A program made the translations under genes and the position numbers. This document shows positions 7,019 through 15,732 of a stretch of 43,549 bases of DNA, piece after piece. The notes under the pieces are model-generated. The model searched no databases. It was not told the DNA's origin and saw nothing but the letters and a program-made list of their open reading frames with translations. The stretch comes from Hassallia byssoidea VB512170. Lineage in GTDB: Bacteria > Cyanobacteriota > Cyanobacteriia > Cyanobacteriales > Nostocaceae. Position 1 is the stretch's first letter; the number at the start of each line of letters is the position of its first letter. The stretch lies in assembly GCF_000817785.2 (NCBI RefSeq), contig NZ_JTCM02000055.1, forward strand, positions 1-43,549, given 5' to 3'.

Positions 7019-7639
7019 GTGCTAACAGCTTTTACCGCAGGTTTATTATTAATCACAGTTTCCGAATTAGGAGATAAAACTTTTTTTATCGCCGCAATTT
7101 TAGCGATGCGGCACTCGCGACGGCTGGTATTAATCGGTGTGACAGCGGCTTTAGCTGCGATGACAATAATTTCTGTGGTAGCGGGACAAGCGGTATCTTT
7201 CTTGCCAAAGCTTTATATTCATTACGCAGAAATTGTTTTATTTATCGGCTTTGGTATCAAGCTGCTGTATGATGCAAATCGGATGTCGGCTTTGAGTTGT
7301 GATGCAGAAGTAGTAGGAGAGGCTAAAGAGGCGGTAGAACAAGCAGAGAAGCAACTACCCAAGAAAAAAACGCCACTGTCAATTATAGCAGAAGCCTTTG
7401 TATTAACATTTATGGCAGAGTGGGGCGATCGCACACAATTTGCCACCATTGCTCTAGCCGCTAGCAACAACCCTTTTGGCGTAACCGTCGGTGCCATATT
7501 AGGACATTTCATTTGTGCAGTCATCGCCGTAAGTTGTGGACGAATGATATCCGGACGAATCTCCGAACGCCAACTTACCCTAATTGGTGGATGCTTATTT
7601 ATCGTGTTTGGTGTACTTGCAGCGATGGAAGGGAGTTAG
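7019..7639 (+). CDS. GDT1/TMEM165 (UPF0016) Mn2+ exporter, Mnx-like
   Basis: A 206-residue integral membrane protein with the family's two repeated motifs, ELGDKTFFIAAILAM (about 16-30) and EWGDRTQFATIALAA (about 138-152), which line the cation path. Six or so hydrophobic segments and an acidic, lysine-rich central loop (about 95-120) fit UPF0016. Cyanobacterial members (Mnx) move Mn2+ across the thylakoid or plasma membrane and prevent Mn toxicity. The start is GTG at 7019 with TAGGAG at 7004-7009. The upstream Mn2+ riboswitch strongly supports Mn as substrate. An STRR tract follows the stop directly. Confidence 0.9.
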   Translation: MLTAFTAGLLLITVSELGDKTFFIAAILAMRHSRRLVLIGVTAALAAMTIISVVAGQAVSFLPKLYIHYAEIVLFIGFGIKLLYDANRMSALSCDAEVVGEAKEAVEQAEKQLPKKKTPLSIIAEAFVLTFMAEWGDRTQFATIALAASNNPFGVTVGAILGHFICAVIAVSCGRMISGRISERQLTLIGGCLFIVFGVLAAMEGS

Positions 7640-7646
7640 GAGGAGC

Positions 7647-7800
7647 GTGGATAGTGGATAGTGGATAGTGGTTAGTGGTTAGTGGTTAGTGGTTAGTTGT
7701 CCCCCTTGTCCCCCTTGTCCCCTTGTCCCCCTTGTCCCCCTTGTCCCCCTTGTCCCCCTTGTCCCCCTTGTCCCCACTCCCCATTCCCCACTCCCCACTC
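7647..7800. repeat. STRR tract (GTGGATA/GTGGTTA then CCCCCTTGT)
   Basis: Three GTGGATA-type and four GTGGTTA-type heptamers are followed from about 7696 by roughly nine units of the 9-mer TTGTCCCCC and by CCCCACT/CCCCATT heptamers. It fills the whole gap between two convergent genes (Mn exporter and TPR protein). Confidence 0.9.
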
Positions 7801-7802
7801 CC

Positions 7803-8672
7803 TCACGGCTTAGGAGAAGCCGTCGGGCTGGGTGAGGCTGTTGCTTGTTGGTTAATTTGGTCTTTATATTGAGCGGGTGCTAAAGTGGCAGCTTTGTCAA
7901 ATAAAGGTTTTGCCTCTTCAATTTTGCCTTGTTCTTTGACGAGCAATGCCTTTGCCAAAACCGGGCGAAAATCTTTAGCATCGCTTTTAATTGCTTGATC
8001 GTAAATAGAGATAGCTTGAGTGTAGCGTTTTTGGGAGGCGTAGACGTTGCCTAAAAGTACTTGGACAGCGATCGCATCCACACTTCCCGGTTGAATTTTA
8101 TTTGCCTGCGTTGAGGTAGTCAGCGTATCTTGCAGCAAACCGATCGCCGCTTCCGGGCGTTTTTGAGATACCAAAAGAGCCACCATGCCTTGTAAAGCTT
8201 CGATATCCCCTGGTTTCGTTGCCAAAACAGAACGATAAGCTTGAGCTGCTCCTTCTTTGTCGCCTATTTGCTGTTTTGCTTGCGCTAGTAGCACCGCGTA
8301 TTTCGTTTGTTCTGGATTCAGCTTGACTAATTTTTCTAAAGGTTCGATTACAGCAGTAATGTCAGCTGGTTGAATTTCACCTTTTCCTTTTTGACTCAGC
8401 AGCTGTAACCTAGCTTGTAATAACCCTTTAAGCGCGGCTTGATTTTCTGGTTCGCGTTGCAAAACCAATTCATAACCCCGTACTTCGTCTTCTACCTTTG
8501 ATTTTGGGTCAGAAGCAGGCGAAGTGGCGACTTTGGCGCTACTGGTGTTTTGAGTTGGGCGTTGCGTATCATTAAATGCCGTAATTAAGGGAACCAGAGA
8601 AACCCCGACAAAAGCAACTACTGCCAGCAACAGCACTACTTTAACCATCCAACGATTGCCTTGTTTAGACAC
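7803..8672 (-). CDS. Membrane-anchored TPR protein
   Basis: A 289-residue protein. A short basic N-terminus (MSKQGNRWMVK) and a hydrophobic helix (about 11-33) form a signal anchor, followed by a Ser/Thr/Pro linker (40-60). From about 65 to 270 there are repeated tetratricopeptide units, for example YELVLQREPENQAALKGLLQ and YRSVLATKPGDIEALQGMVA. The tail is low complexity (TASPSPTASPKP). Such proteins act as scaffolds; the partner is not identifiable. It converges on the Mn exporter across an STRR tract. The 340-bp region upstream (8673-9013) has no gene or recognised motif. Confidence 0.85.
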   Translation of the reverse strand: MSKQGNRWMVKVVLLLAVVAFVGVSLVPLITAFNDTQRPTQNTSSAKVATSPASDPKSKVEDEVRGYELVLQREPENQAALKGLLQARLQLLSQKGKGEIQPADITAVIEPLEKLVKLNPEQTKYAVLLAQAKQQIGDKEGAAQAYRSVLATKPGDIEALQGMVALLVSQKRPEAAIGLLQDTLTTSTQANKIQPGSVDAIAVQVLLGNVYASQKRYTQAISIYDQAIKSDAKDFRPVLAKALLVKEQGKIEEAKPLFDKAATLAPAQYKDQINQQATASPSPTASPKP

Positions 8673-9037
8673 AAAACCGTCCTTCTTCTGAATAATGACA
8701 CTATCAGTAACGTTAAAAATTTTAAAAAGTTTGCGGAATACGGGTATTAAGCTGTGAAATTTATAACAATTAGCAATTTACACTGCTAAAGTAGGTGATG
8801 ACTTTGGGGGAAATCCTCTGAAATTGTAGCTATCTTAAGCTGCCGAAACTAGTGTAAAAGCGTTAAATTACACATTTAGTATCTAAATGGTAAGTTTAGC
8901 GTTTAGAGTATCACACAGAGCGCTCTTTCGCGTGGCTAACTTGAAAGAAATATACTTTTAAGCGCCGCACAAACGCTCTTTTCAGCTGCCTTAGTAAAAT
9001 CCCACAATGGGATGTGTCTCCGCCGCAAGGAGTTTAT

Positions 9038-10048
9038 ATGAATTCCGACCTGATGCCGTCGTCCGAACCGTCCAAATCTGCCTCTAATCAAGAGCCAACT
9101 AGCCTAGAAGCAGCAAATCAAGTTGAAAAACCAGTCCAATCTAAACCTGAGAATTCTTCCGTTGAACCCAGCGAGACTGCCTCAGATGCAAACTTAGGCA
9201 ATCGGCAGCAACCGATTCCCCCTCCCAGCGAACCGATGCAATATCGAGCGATCGGCTTAGTCCGAGGTCGCTACGTTGCTAGTGATGAACAATTCACTCA
9301 AGGAATGCTGGTGACTACAGATGGTGTAGAACTCAATGCCGTCCTTCTTGGTCGGATAATGAGTTTAGTTAAGAATCATTTAGATTTAGAAAAAGAACAT
9401 TTGTGGGTAGTATATCCGCGTACAAGGCAAGAAAATGATGCACTGCACCTACAAATTGTCGGGGTTTGGGAGCCAGAAAACCTGGCGAAACATTCCATAG
9501 AAGATGAAGATCAAGACTCAAAGTCAGAAGAATTAGTTTCTACTAATGAAGCTTCATCAGAATCCGCAGAAACTACCAGCGCTCTTACACCTTCATCAGA
9601 AATTACAGATGGTGGTTTTTCGGTTCGTGGTGAAGTAGTTTACCAATCTTTTGACGCTAAAAGCTTAGTGGTCAAGATTAAACAAGCCCCTCGCAAGACA
9701 GATGACAAACCCAAGTATTTCAAGTTGAAACTTACGGGTGTACTTGGTACTAAAGCTGTCGGTAAGTTTTGGGACTTCCAAGCGAAGCGAGAAGCTGATT
9801 TATTGATGATCGAAAACGCTACGGCGATCGCTGATTTGCCCAAAAAACGCAGACCACCTGAAAAAGGCGGTTTCCGTGGTGGCGGTGGCGGTCGCGGTGG
9901 CGGTGGTGGCAGAAAACCATATCCGCCCAGACGCAGTAGCGGCGAAACCCCCCGCCCAATCAAGAAAGGCGAGTCATCGCCAATGCCAAATCCCATACCC
10001 AAAGCACCCGCTCCTAAGCCAATAAAACGACCGAAGCCGCAGCAGTAG
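9038..10048 (+). CDS. Cyanobacterial protein with central beta-domain and RGG-like tail
   Basis: A 336-residue protein of unrecognised function. The start at 9038 is set by AAGGAG at 9027-9032. Residues 1-75 are low complexity (Ser, Glu, Pro, Gln). A compact domain follows (about 75-150: QYRAIGLVRGRYVASDEQFT, then LLGRIMSLVKNHLDLEKEHL and VVYPRT), an acidic linker, and a second folded part (about 195-270) with VRGEVVYQSFDAKSLVVKIK. The C-terminus is Arg/Gly-rich (GGFRGGGGGRGGGGGRKPY) and then Pro/Lys-rich. RGG tails bind RNA, so an RNA-related role is a reasonable inference. Confidence 0.8.
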   Translation: MNSDLMPSSEPSKSASNQEPTSLEAANQVEKPVQSKPENSSVEPSETASDANLGNRQQPIPPPSEPMQYRAIGLVRGRYVASDEQFTQGMLVTTDGVELNAVLLGRIMSLVKNHLDLEKEHLWVVYPRTRQENDALHLQIVGVWEPENLAKHSIEDEDQDSKSEELVSTNEASSESAETTSALTPSSEITDGGFSVRGEVVYQSFDAKSLVVKIKQAPRKTDDKPKYFKLKLTGVLGTKAVGKFWDFQAKREADLLMIENATAIADLPKKRRPPEKGGFRGGGGGRGGGGGRKPYPPRRSSGETPRPIKKGESSPMPNPIPKAPAPKPIKRPKPQQ

Positions 10049-10224
10049 TAGGGAATTGGTAATTGGTAATTGGTAATTGGGAATTGGTAATTGGTAATTG
10101 GTAATTGAGAATTGGTAATTGGTAATAGTGATGTGCGTTTCTTCCATTACCCATTACCCATTACCCATTACCCATTCCCCATTACCCATTACCCATTACC
10201 AATTACCCATTACCCATTACCCAA
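10049..10224. repeat. STRR tract with opposite-strand arms
   Basis: About ten heptamers of the AATTGGT type (10053-10126) are followed by about ten CCCATTA heptamers (10146-10222). The second block is close to the reverse complement of the first, so the tract can form a long imperfect hairpin between two convergent genes. Confidence 0.9.
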
Positions 10225-10226
10225 TA

Positions 10227-11396
10227 TCAAAACTCTGTCCAGCGGTCTTGGGGCAAAAACGATCGCTCCATTGGAATTGGAGAAACTGCTTCTGTCAGGG
10301 TAAATGTGCCGGCTTCAATCCACTGTTTCAATTCTTGTGCCACTAGTCTGGAAAGATACATACTTGCAAGGGGAGCAACACGCACTGTTTTACCTTCAAT
10401 AGTGATTCGCCCAGATTTAAGTTGGGCGTAACTCACTAACCCAAAGGTGGGACGGACGCGCCGAGGGATGGAAAAGTCTACTATCGGCGCTACTAAGTCT
10501 TTGTCAGTCACGCAAGCGCGTTCTACGACTTGTTCGTTTAATACCGGAAGTGGTACGCCTACGCCTAACATTAAGGAAGGTCCGTAACTTTTGAAGTAAC
10601 AACCGCGTACCCAACGCGCATCCATTTGTTTGGCATCACCAATTAACGCTAAAGTGGCGGCAGGACCGATAGGTGTATGATTGGGCAATCGCTTTTGTAA
10701 GGGAAAGTGCTGAGTACCTTCCCATGATACATAGCCAACACCACCACCTAAGAAAATTCGCGTACCAATGCCGATAAGTTGTAGTTCCGGGTCGTTGAGT
10801 AAAGGGGAAATCGCACCTGGGTTAGAGTAAACTGCATTCCCCAAACGCGGTTGTAGTGGACCGAGATAAGTGAAAAGTGGGCGATCGCCTCCATTCACCC
10901 CCACGATAAAATTTTGATAAAGATTGCGCGGATTAAATAAATAAAACTGATTTATTGTTTCACGGGTAATTGTCGTTTCAAAGGTGGCACGGGGGTAACA
11001 ATCTGTTACCTGTCCTTGTGCGCGTACATGTACGGGTTTGCCGGCGATTAAATCTTCAATTACATGTCCACCACCGCGTTCCCGGACTTCTTCGCCGTCG
11101 GTGACTTCCACGGCACAGCTTGCACCAATGTATAAATCTACTGCCCCAAAACCGGAATATACGGGGACACTATCTAACCAAGCGCGGCGAATTTTAATTG
11201 GTGGGTCGGTGTGTCCTAAGTTAATAATCGCACCTGATGATTCCATCGGTTCAAATGTGCCGGTGGTAATGACATCAGTTTCTTTGGCAACTTGAGTAAC
11301 GCCGACTTCTGCAACTCGTGCTTTGAGTTCTTCAACAGTTAAGACTACAGCACGTTTGCGGGTAATTTTATCGTTAATTTCAGCAAGCGATCGCAT
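10227..11396 (-). CDS. Homocysteine biosynthesis protein (DUF39)
   Basis: A 389-residue soluble protein of the DUF39/HcyBio family, whose archaeal and bacterial members insert sulfur into aspartate semialdehyde on the way to homocysteine. Family landmarks are ITTGTFEPMESSGAIINLGH, DLYIGASCAVEVTDGEEVRE (a conserved cysteine), and GGVGYVSWEGTQHFP. I start it at MRSLAEINDKITRKRA (11396). The seven codons further upstream (MPNSQSN) are encoded by STRR sequence and are probably not native. It runs opposite to the RGG-tail gene and lacks an adjacent ferredoxin or NIL-domain partner. Confidence 0.85.
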   Translation of the reverse strand: MRSLAEINDKITRKRAVVLTVEELKARVAEVGVTQVAKETDVITTGTFEPMESSGAIINLGHTDPPIKIRRAWLDSVPVYSGFGAVDLYIGASCAVEVTDGEEVRERGGGHVIEDLIAGKPVHVRAQGQVTDCYPRATFETTITRETINQFYLFNPRNLYQNFIVGVNGGDRPLFTYLGPLQPRLGNAVYSNPGAISPLLNDPELQLIGIGTRIFLGGGVGYVSWEGTQHFPLQKRLPNHTPIGPAATLALIGDAKQMDARWVRGCYFKSYGPSLMLGVGVPLPVLNEQVVERACVTDKDLVAPIVDFSIPRRVRPTFGLVSYAQLKSGRITIEGKTVRVAPLASMYLSRLVAQELKQWIEAGTFTLTEAVSPIPMERSFLPQDRWTEF

Positions 11397-11399
11397 ATT

Positions 11400-11540
11400 G
11401 GACTGGGAATTGGGCAATGGGCATTGGGCAAATCAAGAGGGGGAAAGGGTAAAGGGAAAAGGGAAAAGGTAAAGAAAGAAGAAATATTTTTCCCTTCCCC
11501 TTTCCCCCTTTCCCTTTTCCCCTCTTTAAAATCCCGATGC
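11400..11540. repeat. STRR tract with purine-rich and pyrimidine-rich arms
   Basis: After GGGCAATGGGCATTGGGC, a GGGAAAAGGGAAAAGG-type block (11429-11480) faces a complementary CCTTCCCCTTTCCCCCTTTC block (11490-11525), giving a long imperfect hairpin between the DUF39 gene and the hybrid kinase. Confidence 0.85.
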
Positions 11541-11546
11541 CCTTTA

Positions 11547-13127
11547 TTATGATGCCCTATTATGAAGTGGCAACCTAACTGTAAAGTTTGCACCTTGTCC
11601 TTCACCGTCACTCGCTGCGGTAATAGTACCATTGTGCATTTCCACCAAACTACGGACGATCGCAAGTCCTAGTCCCAATCCCTTATGCCTTGCTGTATAT
11701 TGGTTATCAGCTTGACGAAATTGCTCGAATACATAAGGCAAAAAGTCAGGACTAATACCAATGCCTGTATCACTGACGGTGATTTGGGCTTCAGACTCAA
11801 CTCGCTCTAACCAAATTGCGATCTGTCCTTCCTCTGGTGTAAATTTAATCGCATTCGTCAGTAAATTCCACATAACTTGCTGCAATCGATTGGCATCGCC
11901 GAAAACTTCGCCGATTGTAAATTCAAGTGCTGACTCAATGGCAATGCTTTTAGCATCAGCTAATGGACGGACTACATCAATTGCGGCATTAATTATTTGT
12001 GTCAAATCAACTGGGCACAGTTCAAGACGAAGTTTACCTTGTGTGATGCGGGAAAAGTCTAAGAGGTCTTGAATTAACTCGTTTTGTAACTTGGCGTTAC
12101 GCTCAATTGTTGCAAGTGCGCGTGCAGTAGCCAAGTCGTCTAACTTGCCACCTTGAATTAACTTTGTCCAACCGAGTATAGCATTAAGAGGCGATCGCAA
12201 TTCATGAGATATAATTGCCAAAAACTGATCCTTGGTGCGGTTGATTGCTTCTGCTTCAGCGCGGCAAGCTTTTTCTTGTGCTAACAGTTGTTGCTTTTCT
12301 GCTTCGGCTTCTTTGCGTTCGCGAAGCGCGGCTTGCTGTTCGCTGATGTCGCGTTGCACAAAAATAAAATTAGTGCATTCCCCTGATTCGTCAAGCATCG
12401 GGGTAATATTAACTTCTGACCAAAACTCCGATCCGTCTTTGCGGTAGTTAATTAGTTCTACTTTTAGTGGCTGATAATTAGCCATTGCCTGACTAATTTC
12501 CTTTAGTACTTTTGGATCGGTTTTCAGTTTGTTCAGGATACTCGGTGTTTTGCCTAAAACCTCCTCAGCACTGTAACCAGTCATGTGAGTGAATGCTGCA
12601 TTCACATAGACAATCCGCGCTTTAATTTCATCAATCAACTTGACTTCAGCAACCATAACTGCATCGGTTACTTGAGATAAAATATAAGACTGAAATTTTA
12701 ATTGCTCTTGAGTGAGGTTGAGTTTCCACAGCAGTTCTACTTTTTCGAGAGCGTGCTGAAGGGTTGAAAGCAAATTTTCTGCTGTGAGCTGTTCTTTGGT
12801 GAGATAGTCGGTAGCTCCTTTTTTCATTGCTTGGACAGCGATCGCTTCATTACCGCAAGCTGTCAGCATCACCACGGGAATATCTACCTGATTGGTTGCG
12901 TTTCTGAATTTATCGAGAAACTCAAGACCATCCATATCAGGTAGAGAGTAATCGACTACAACACAATCTGGCTGCAAAATCTTGCACAATTCTAGCGCTT
13001 GTTCGCCATACTCTGACTCAATGACACTATATATGTAGTTCGAGGCTTGGTGTAAATAACGGCGGAAAGTTTGCCTGTCTTCGTGACAATCATCAACAAT
13101 TAGAATACTGCGTCGCTTGTGTGCCAT
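11547..13127 (-). CDS. Hybrid REC-PAS-histidine kinase
   Basis: A protein of about 526 residues. A receiver domain comes first (RRSILIVDDCHEDR; phospho-Asp in CVVVDYSLPDMDG), then a PAS domain with PAC (VYVNAAFTHMTGYSAEEVLG; NFIFVQRDISEQQ), a coiled-coil linker, the dimerisation box FLAIISHELRSPLNAILGW, and an HATPase with N-box NLLTNAIKFTPEEG, G1 VSDTGIGIS and G2 KGLGLGLAI. All catalytic motifs are intact. I start at MAHKRRS, preceded by GGGTGG; an ATG 63 nt upstream (13190) or TTG at 13217 is also possible. No membrane segment, so a cytoplasmic sensor, first gene of a minus-strand signalling island by coordinate. Confidence 0.92.
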   Translation of the reverse strand: MAHKRRSILIVDDCHEDRQTFRRYLHQASNYIYSVIESEYGEQALELCKILQPDCVVVDYSLPDMDGLEFLDKFRNATNQVDIPVVMLTACGNEAIAVQAMKKGATDYLTKEQLTAENLLSTLQHALEKVELLWKLNLTQEQLKFQSYILSQVTDAVMVAEVKLIDEIKARIVYVNAAFTHMTGYSAEEVLGKTPSILNKLKTDPKVLKEISQAMANYQPLKVELINYRKDGSEFWSEVNITPMLDESGECTNFIFVQRDISEQQAALRERKEAEAEKQQLLAQEKACRAEAEAINRTKDQFLAIISHELRSPLNAILGWTKLIQGGKLDDLATARALATIERNAKLQNELIQDLLDFSRITQGKLRLELCPVDLTQIINAAIDVVRPLADAKSIAIESALEFTIGEVFGDANRLQQVMWNLLTNAIKFTPEEGQIAIWLERVESEAQITVSDTGIGISPDFLPYVFEQFRQADNQYTARHKGLGLGLAIVRSLVEMHNGTITAASDGEGQGANFTVRLPLHNRAS

Positions 13128-13399
13128 TTTTTCCACCCTTAGCGGCAATTCATTTGTGCTTGCTTCCTTAATTGGTTTATTTATTTGCATATAATTTTTT
13201 TTAATCCCAAGAGTCAAGCGATCGCCTGACTCCTATTAAGCTTTTACTGCCTTTACAGCAGATATTCTTAATTTCCCTTTGCACAAGCAAGGTTATCTCT
13301 CAAAACTGAGCAAATTATGAACTTATAATAATTTCTATCTAAAGATAGATAGATAATTCCAGATTAGCGATTATAAATAATTGTATTACCCATTCCCCT

Positions 13400-13424
13400 A
13401 GAGACGTTCCATTGGAACGTCTCT
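13400..13424. repeat. Dispersed palindrome GTAGAGACGTTCC family
   Basis: AGAGACGTTCC, loop ATT, GGAACGTCTCT: perfect 11-bp arms. It lies just past the stop of the CheY-like gene. The rest of the 13219-13429 gap is AT-rich and featureless. Confidence 0.7.
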
Positions 13425-13429
13425 CCCCC

Positions 13430-13801
13430 CTAACTCCAACCCAGGATTTTTGCCACTTGATCTGCCAGCTTCAAAGGGTCAAAGGGCTTGGCAATGACTC
13501 CTGCTACACCTAAGTTAGCAAACTGATTCGGTTCGGCAAACTGTATTTTCGCACTCAGCAAAATGACTGGAATCGATTGGGTATCAGGTTTTTCTTGTAG
13601 ATGATGAAATAAAGTAATACCATCCATTTCCGGCAGCATCACATCTAGCAAAATGGCATTTGGCTGTTCAATTTCCGCTATGAGTAACCCTTCATTAGCG
13701 GTAGTAGCGATGAGTACTTCCCAACCTCCTAAGGTTTCTAAGCAAGTCTGAACTACTTCGCTCAAACGTTCTTCGTCATCAATCAGCAGAATTCGTCGCA
13801 T
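13430..13801 (-). CDS. Single-domain response regulator (CheY-like)
   Basis: A 123-residue lone receiver: RRILLIDDEERLSE (acidic pair), phospho-Asp in AILLDVMLPEMDG, Ser in VILLSAK, and the conserved Lys in IAKPFDP. All residues needed for phosphorylation are present and there is no output domain. It sits between two histidine kinases on the same strand (gaps of about 300 and 140 bp) and probably relays phosphate from the downstream-coordinate PAS kinase. Sequence 13802-13941 carries a partial copy of the GAAGTCGGGTTTCT palindrome family. Confidence 0.92.
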   Translation of the reverse strand: MRRILLIDDEERLSEVVQTCLETLGGWEVLIATTANEGLLIAEIEQPNAILLDVMLPEMDGITLFHHLQEKPDTQSIPVILLSAKIQFAEPNQFANLGVAGVIAKPFDPLKLADQVAKILGWS

Positions 13802-13941
13802 TACCCAAAGGAGTATTTTAATAAGCGGTAAAGTTAGCCTACTTTGGCAGGCTCTACTCCTCTTCTAGCCGTGGTGGTAATCTAAAGGTAGATTTTATTT
13901 AAGTCCTTCAGAAACCCAACAACTCATGCGAAGTCGGGTTT

Positions 13942-15699
13942 CTACAGCGGTAAGGTGAAATAGAAGGTACTGCCTTCACCGACAACGCTTTCTGCCCAAA
14001 TTTTTCCGTTATGCTGCTGCACAATAGTGCGACATATAGCTAATCCTAGTCCAGTACCGCAGGAATTGCGAGAGTCTGAAGCATCAACTTGCTCAAACCT
14101 ACCAAAAATACTTTCTAGTTTATCAGCAGGAATACCCCGCCCTTGGTCTTTGACTTTGAATAGGAGATGGGGAGTGGGGAGTGGGGAGTGGGGAGTGGGG
14201 GGAGTGGGAGTGGGGGGGGACAAGGGAGAGGGGGGGGACAAGGGAGACAAGGGGGAGGGGGGGGACAAGGGAGAGGGGGGAGACAAGGGAGACAAGGGAG
14301 ATGAGGGAGACAAACTCCCCCTGCCCCCTGCCCCCTGCCCCCTGCCCCCTGCCCCCTTGTCCCCCTTATCCCCCTTGTCCTTTTGAACTTCTGCACTCAG
14401 AATAACAGTACTCCCCGAAGGCGAAAATTTAACGGCGTTTGCTAGCAGGTTGACAAGAGTTTGAATGATGCGATCGCGATCGGCACATATCTCAACAGAT
14501 AGGGGAAAAACTGTTAGGTTGATGTTGGCTTCTTCGGCAAAGCATTGCACAGCGTCTATTGCTTGCTGCATTAAAGTAGCAGCATTACATGGATGTTTTG
14601 CCAAGACAATTTTGCCTGATTCGAGTCGCTCTAAATCAAGAACTTGATTGACCAAACGTACTAAGCGTTCGGTGTCAAGCGCGGCAATTTCTAACATGCG
14701 TCGCGCTTTTTGCGGTTGGTTGTCGAGTCGTCCGGAAGCAAGCAATCCTAAAGAACCGCGAATCGAAGCTAATGGTGTTCGCAATTCGTGGCTGACAATC
14801 GAAATAAACTCGCTTTTCATCTTTTCTATAGCTCGCATTTCGGTGATGTCTTCAACGGTTCCGACATGACCGATTAATTCTTTTTGGTCAGAAAAAATAG
14901 GAGCTGTTTTCAGCCGACAAAAACGTATAGTTCCGTCTCGATGAACAGAACGCACTTCTCCAATAAATTCTTGAGTTGCTGTTACTGCTTGTAACCAACG
15001 AGAAAAATAAAGCTGACGATCTTCTGGGTGAACGAACTTGACCCAGCCATGTCCTAAAGCTTCTTCAAAAGTGTAGCCGCAAATTGCTTGAGCGCGAGGA
15101 TTGGTGTAGATACATCCTCCTTGGGGATTTACTCGAAAGATGCCGACTGGGGAAGCTTCGCTTAAAGCGCGAAATTCGTCTTCGCAGCAGCGTAAGGCTG
15201 ATAATGCAAGTTTGCGATCGCGAAGTGCGGCAACGCGTTCACGAAGTGTGCCGCAGGTATCGCTAATATCCCGTCCTTCAGAAATTAGTAATACTATTTT
15301 GCCGGTTTCATCTAAAACTGGTTTGAGGGAAAAGTCAATTGTTTGCACTATTTCTCCCGCACCGATTATATCTACTTCGTAGCGAACAAATTCACCTTTT
15401 GCGGCTTGAGCGATCGCGCTAAATAATTGCGTTTGTGTTTCTTGAGACATCCACCATCGCGCTTGCCAAAATGGATGTCCAACTACATCTGTTGATTGCA
15501 ATCCGCCAAAATTCAGTGCTGTTTGATTAGCTTCTAAAAGTGTACCATCCAGTTTTAAAAGCCACATAAATTGAAATGTCTGGTCAAAGATTGCGCGAAA
15601 TCGTCTTTCACTTTCTTGCAATGCGGCTTGTGTTTGTTTGCGTTGCGTAGCTTGCCGATAGGCATCGGTGATATCCTGAATTTGTTCTCTAGTATGCAT
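13942..15699 (-). CDS. PAS-PAS histidine kinase with STRR-encoded insert in the ATPase domain
   Basis: 585 residues: PAS 1 (about 27-150, RRFRAIFDQTFQFMWLLKLD), PAS 2 with PAC (about 170-290, EDEFRALSEASPVGIFRVNP; HVGTVEDITEM), the H-box EFISIVSHELRTPLASIRGS, N-box NLLANAVKFSPSG, G1 FKVKDQGRGIP and G2 CGTGLGLAI. Between the strand ending LSAEVQ and the strand LLFKVKD, residues 440-511 are pure low complexity (KGDKGAGGRG, then LSPPSPLSPP repeats), encoded by an STRR tract like those in intergenic regions. Without it the domain would have normal size, and the frame is kept. The insert falls in a loop that varies in this fold, so activity may survive. Confidence 0.92.
   Translation of the reverse strand: MHTREQIQDITDAYRQATQRKQTQAALQESERRFRAIFDQTFQFMWLLKLDGTLLEANQTALNFGGLQSTDVVGHPFWQARWWMSQETQTQLFSAIAQAAKGEFVRYEVDIIGAGEIVQTIDFSLKPVLDETGKIVLLISEGRDISDTCGTLRERVAALRDRKLALSALRCCEDEFRALSEASPVGIFRVNPQGGCIYTNPRAQAICGYTFEEALGHGWVKFVHPEDRQLYFSRWLQAVTATQEFIGEVRSVHRDGTIRFCRLKTAPIFSDQKELIGHVGTVEDITEMRAIEKMKSEFISIVSHELRTPLASIRGSLGLLASGRLDNQPQKARRMLEIAALDTERLVRLVNQVLDLERLESGKIVLAKHPCNAATLMQQAIDAVQCFAEEANINLTVFPLSVEICADRDRIIQTLVNLLANAVKFSPSGSTVILSAEVQKDKGDKGDKGAGGRGQGAGGRGSLSPSSPLSPLSPPSPLSPPSPLSPLSPPSPLSPPTPTPPTPHSPLPTPHLLFKVKDQGRGIPADKLESIFGRFEQVDASDSRNSCGTGLGLAICRTIVQQHNGKIWAESVVGEGSTFYFTLPL
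14167..14382. repeat. STRR tract inserted in a histidine kinase gene
   Basis: About 216 bp of GGGGAGTG heptamer/octamer units, GGGGGGACAAGGGAGA units and CCCCCTGC heptamers, ending in TTGTCCCCC-type 9-mers. The same units fill intergenic gaps at 7700, 29380 and 30950. Here they are translated in-frame as 72 residues. Confidence 0.92.
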
Positions 15700-15732
15700 T
15701 TCTTTTACATGGAATGTGCAGCTATTGCGTTC

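Noticed and set aside
9640-10002. Proline-rich frame antisense to the RGG-tail gene
   Set aside because: It mirrors the GGN codons of the Gly-rich tail and has no RBS or family.
10049-10224. Possible CRISPR array
   Set aside because: Units are 7 bp with no unique spacers of 30-40 bp; these are STRR heptamers. The same applies to all other tandem tracts.
14027-14405. Several Gly/Glu- and Pro-rich frames opposite the histidine kinase
   Set aside because: They are translations of the tandem repeats on the other strand or frame; only the kinase frame has recognisable domains on both sides.
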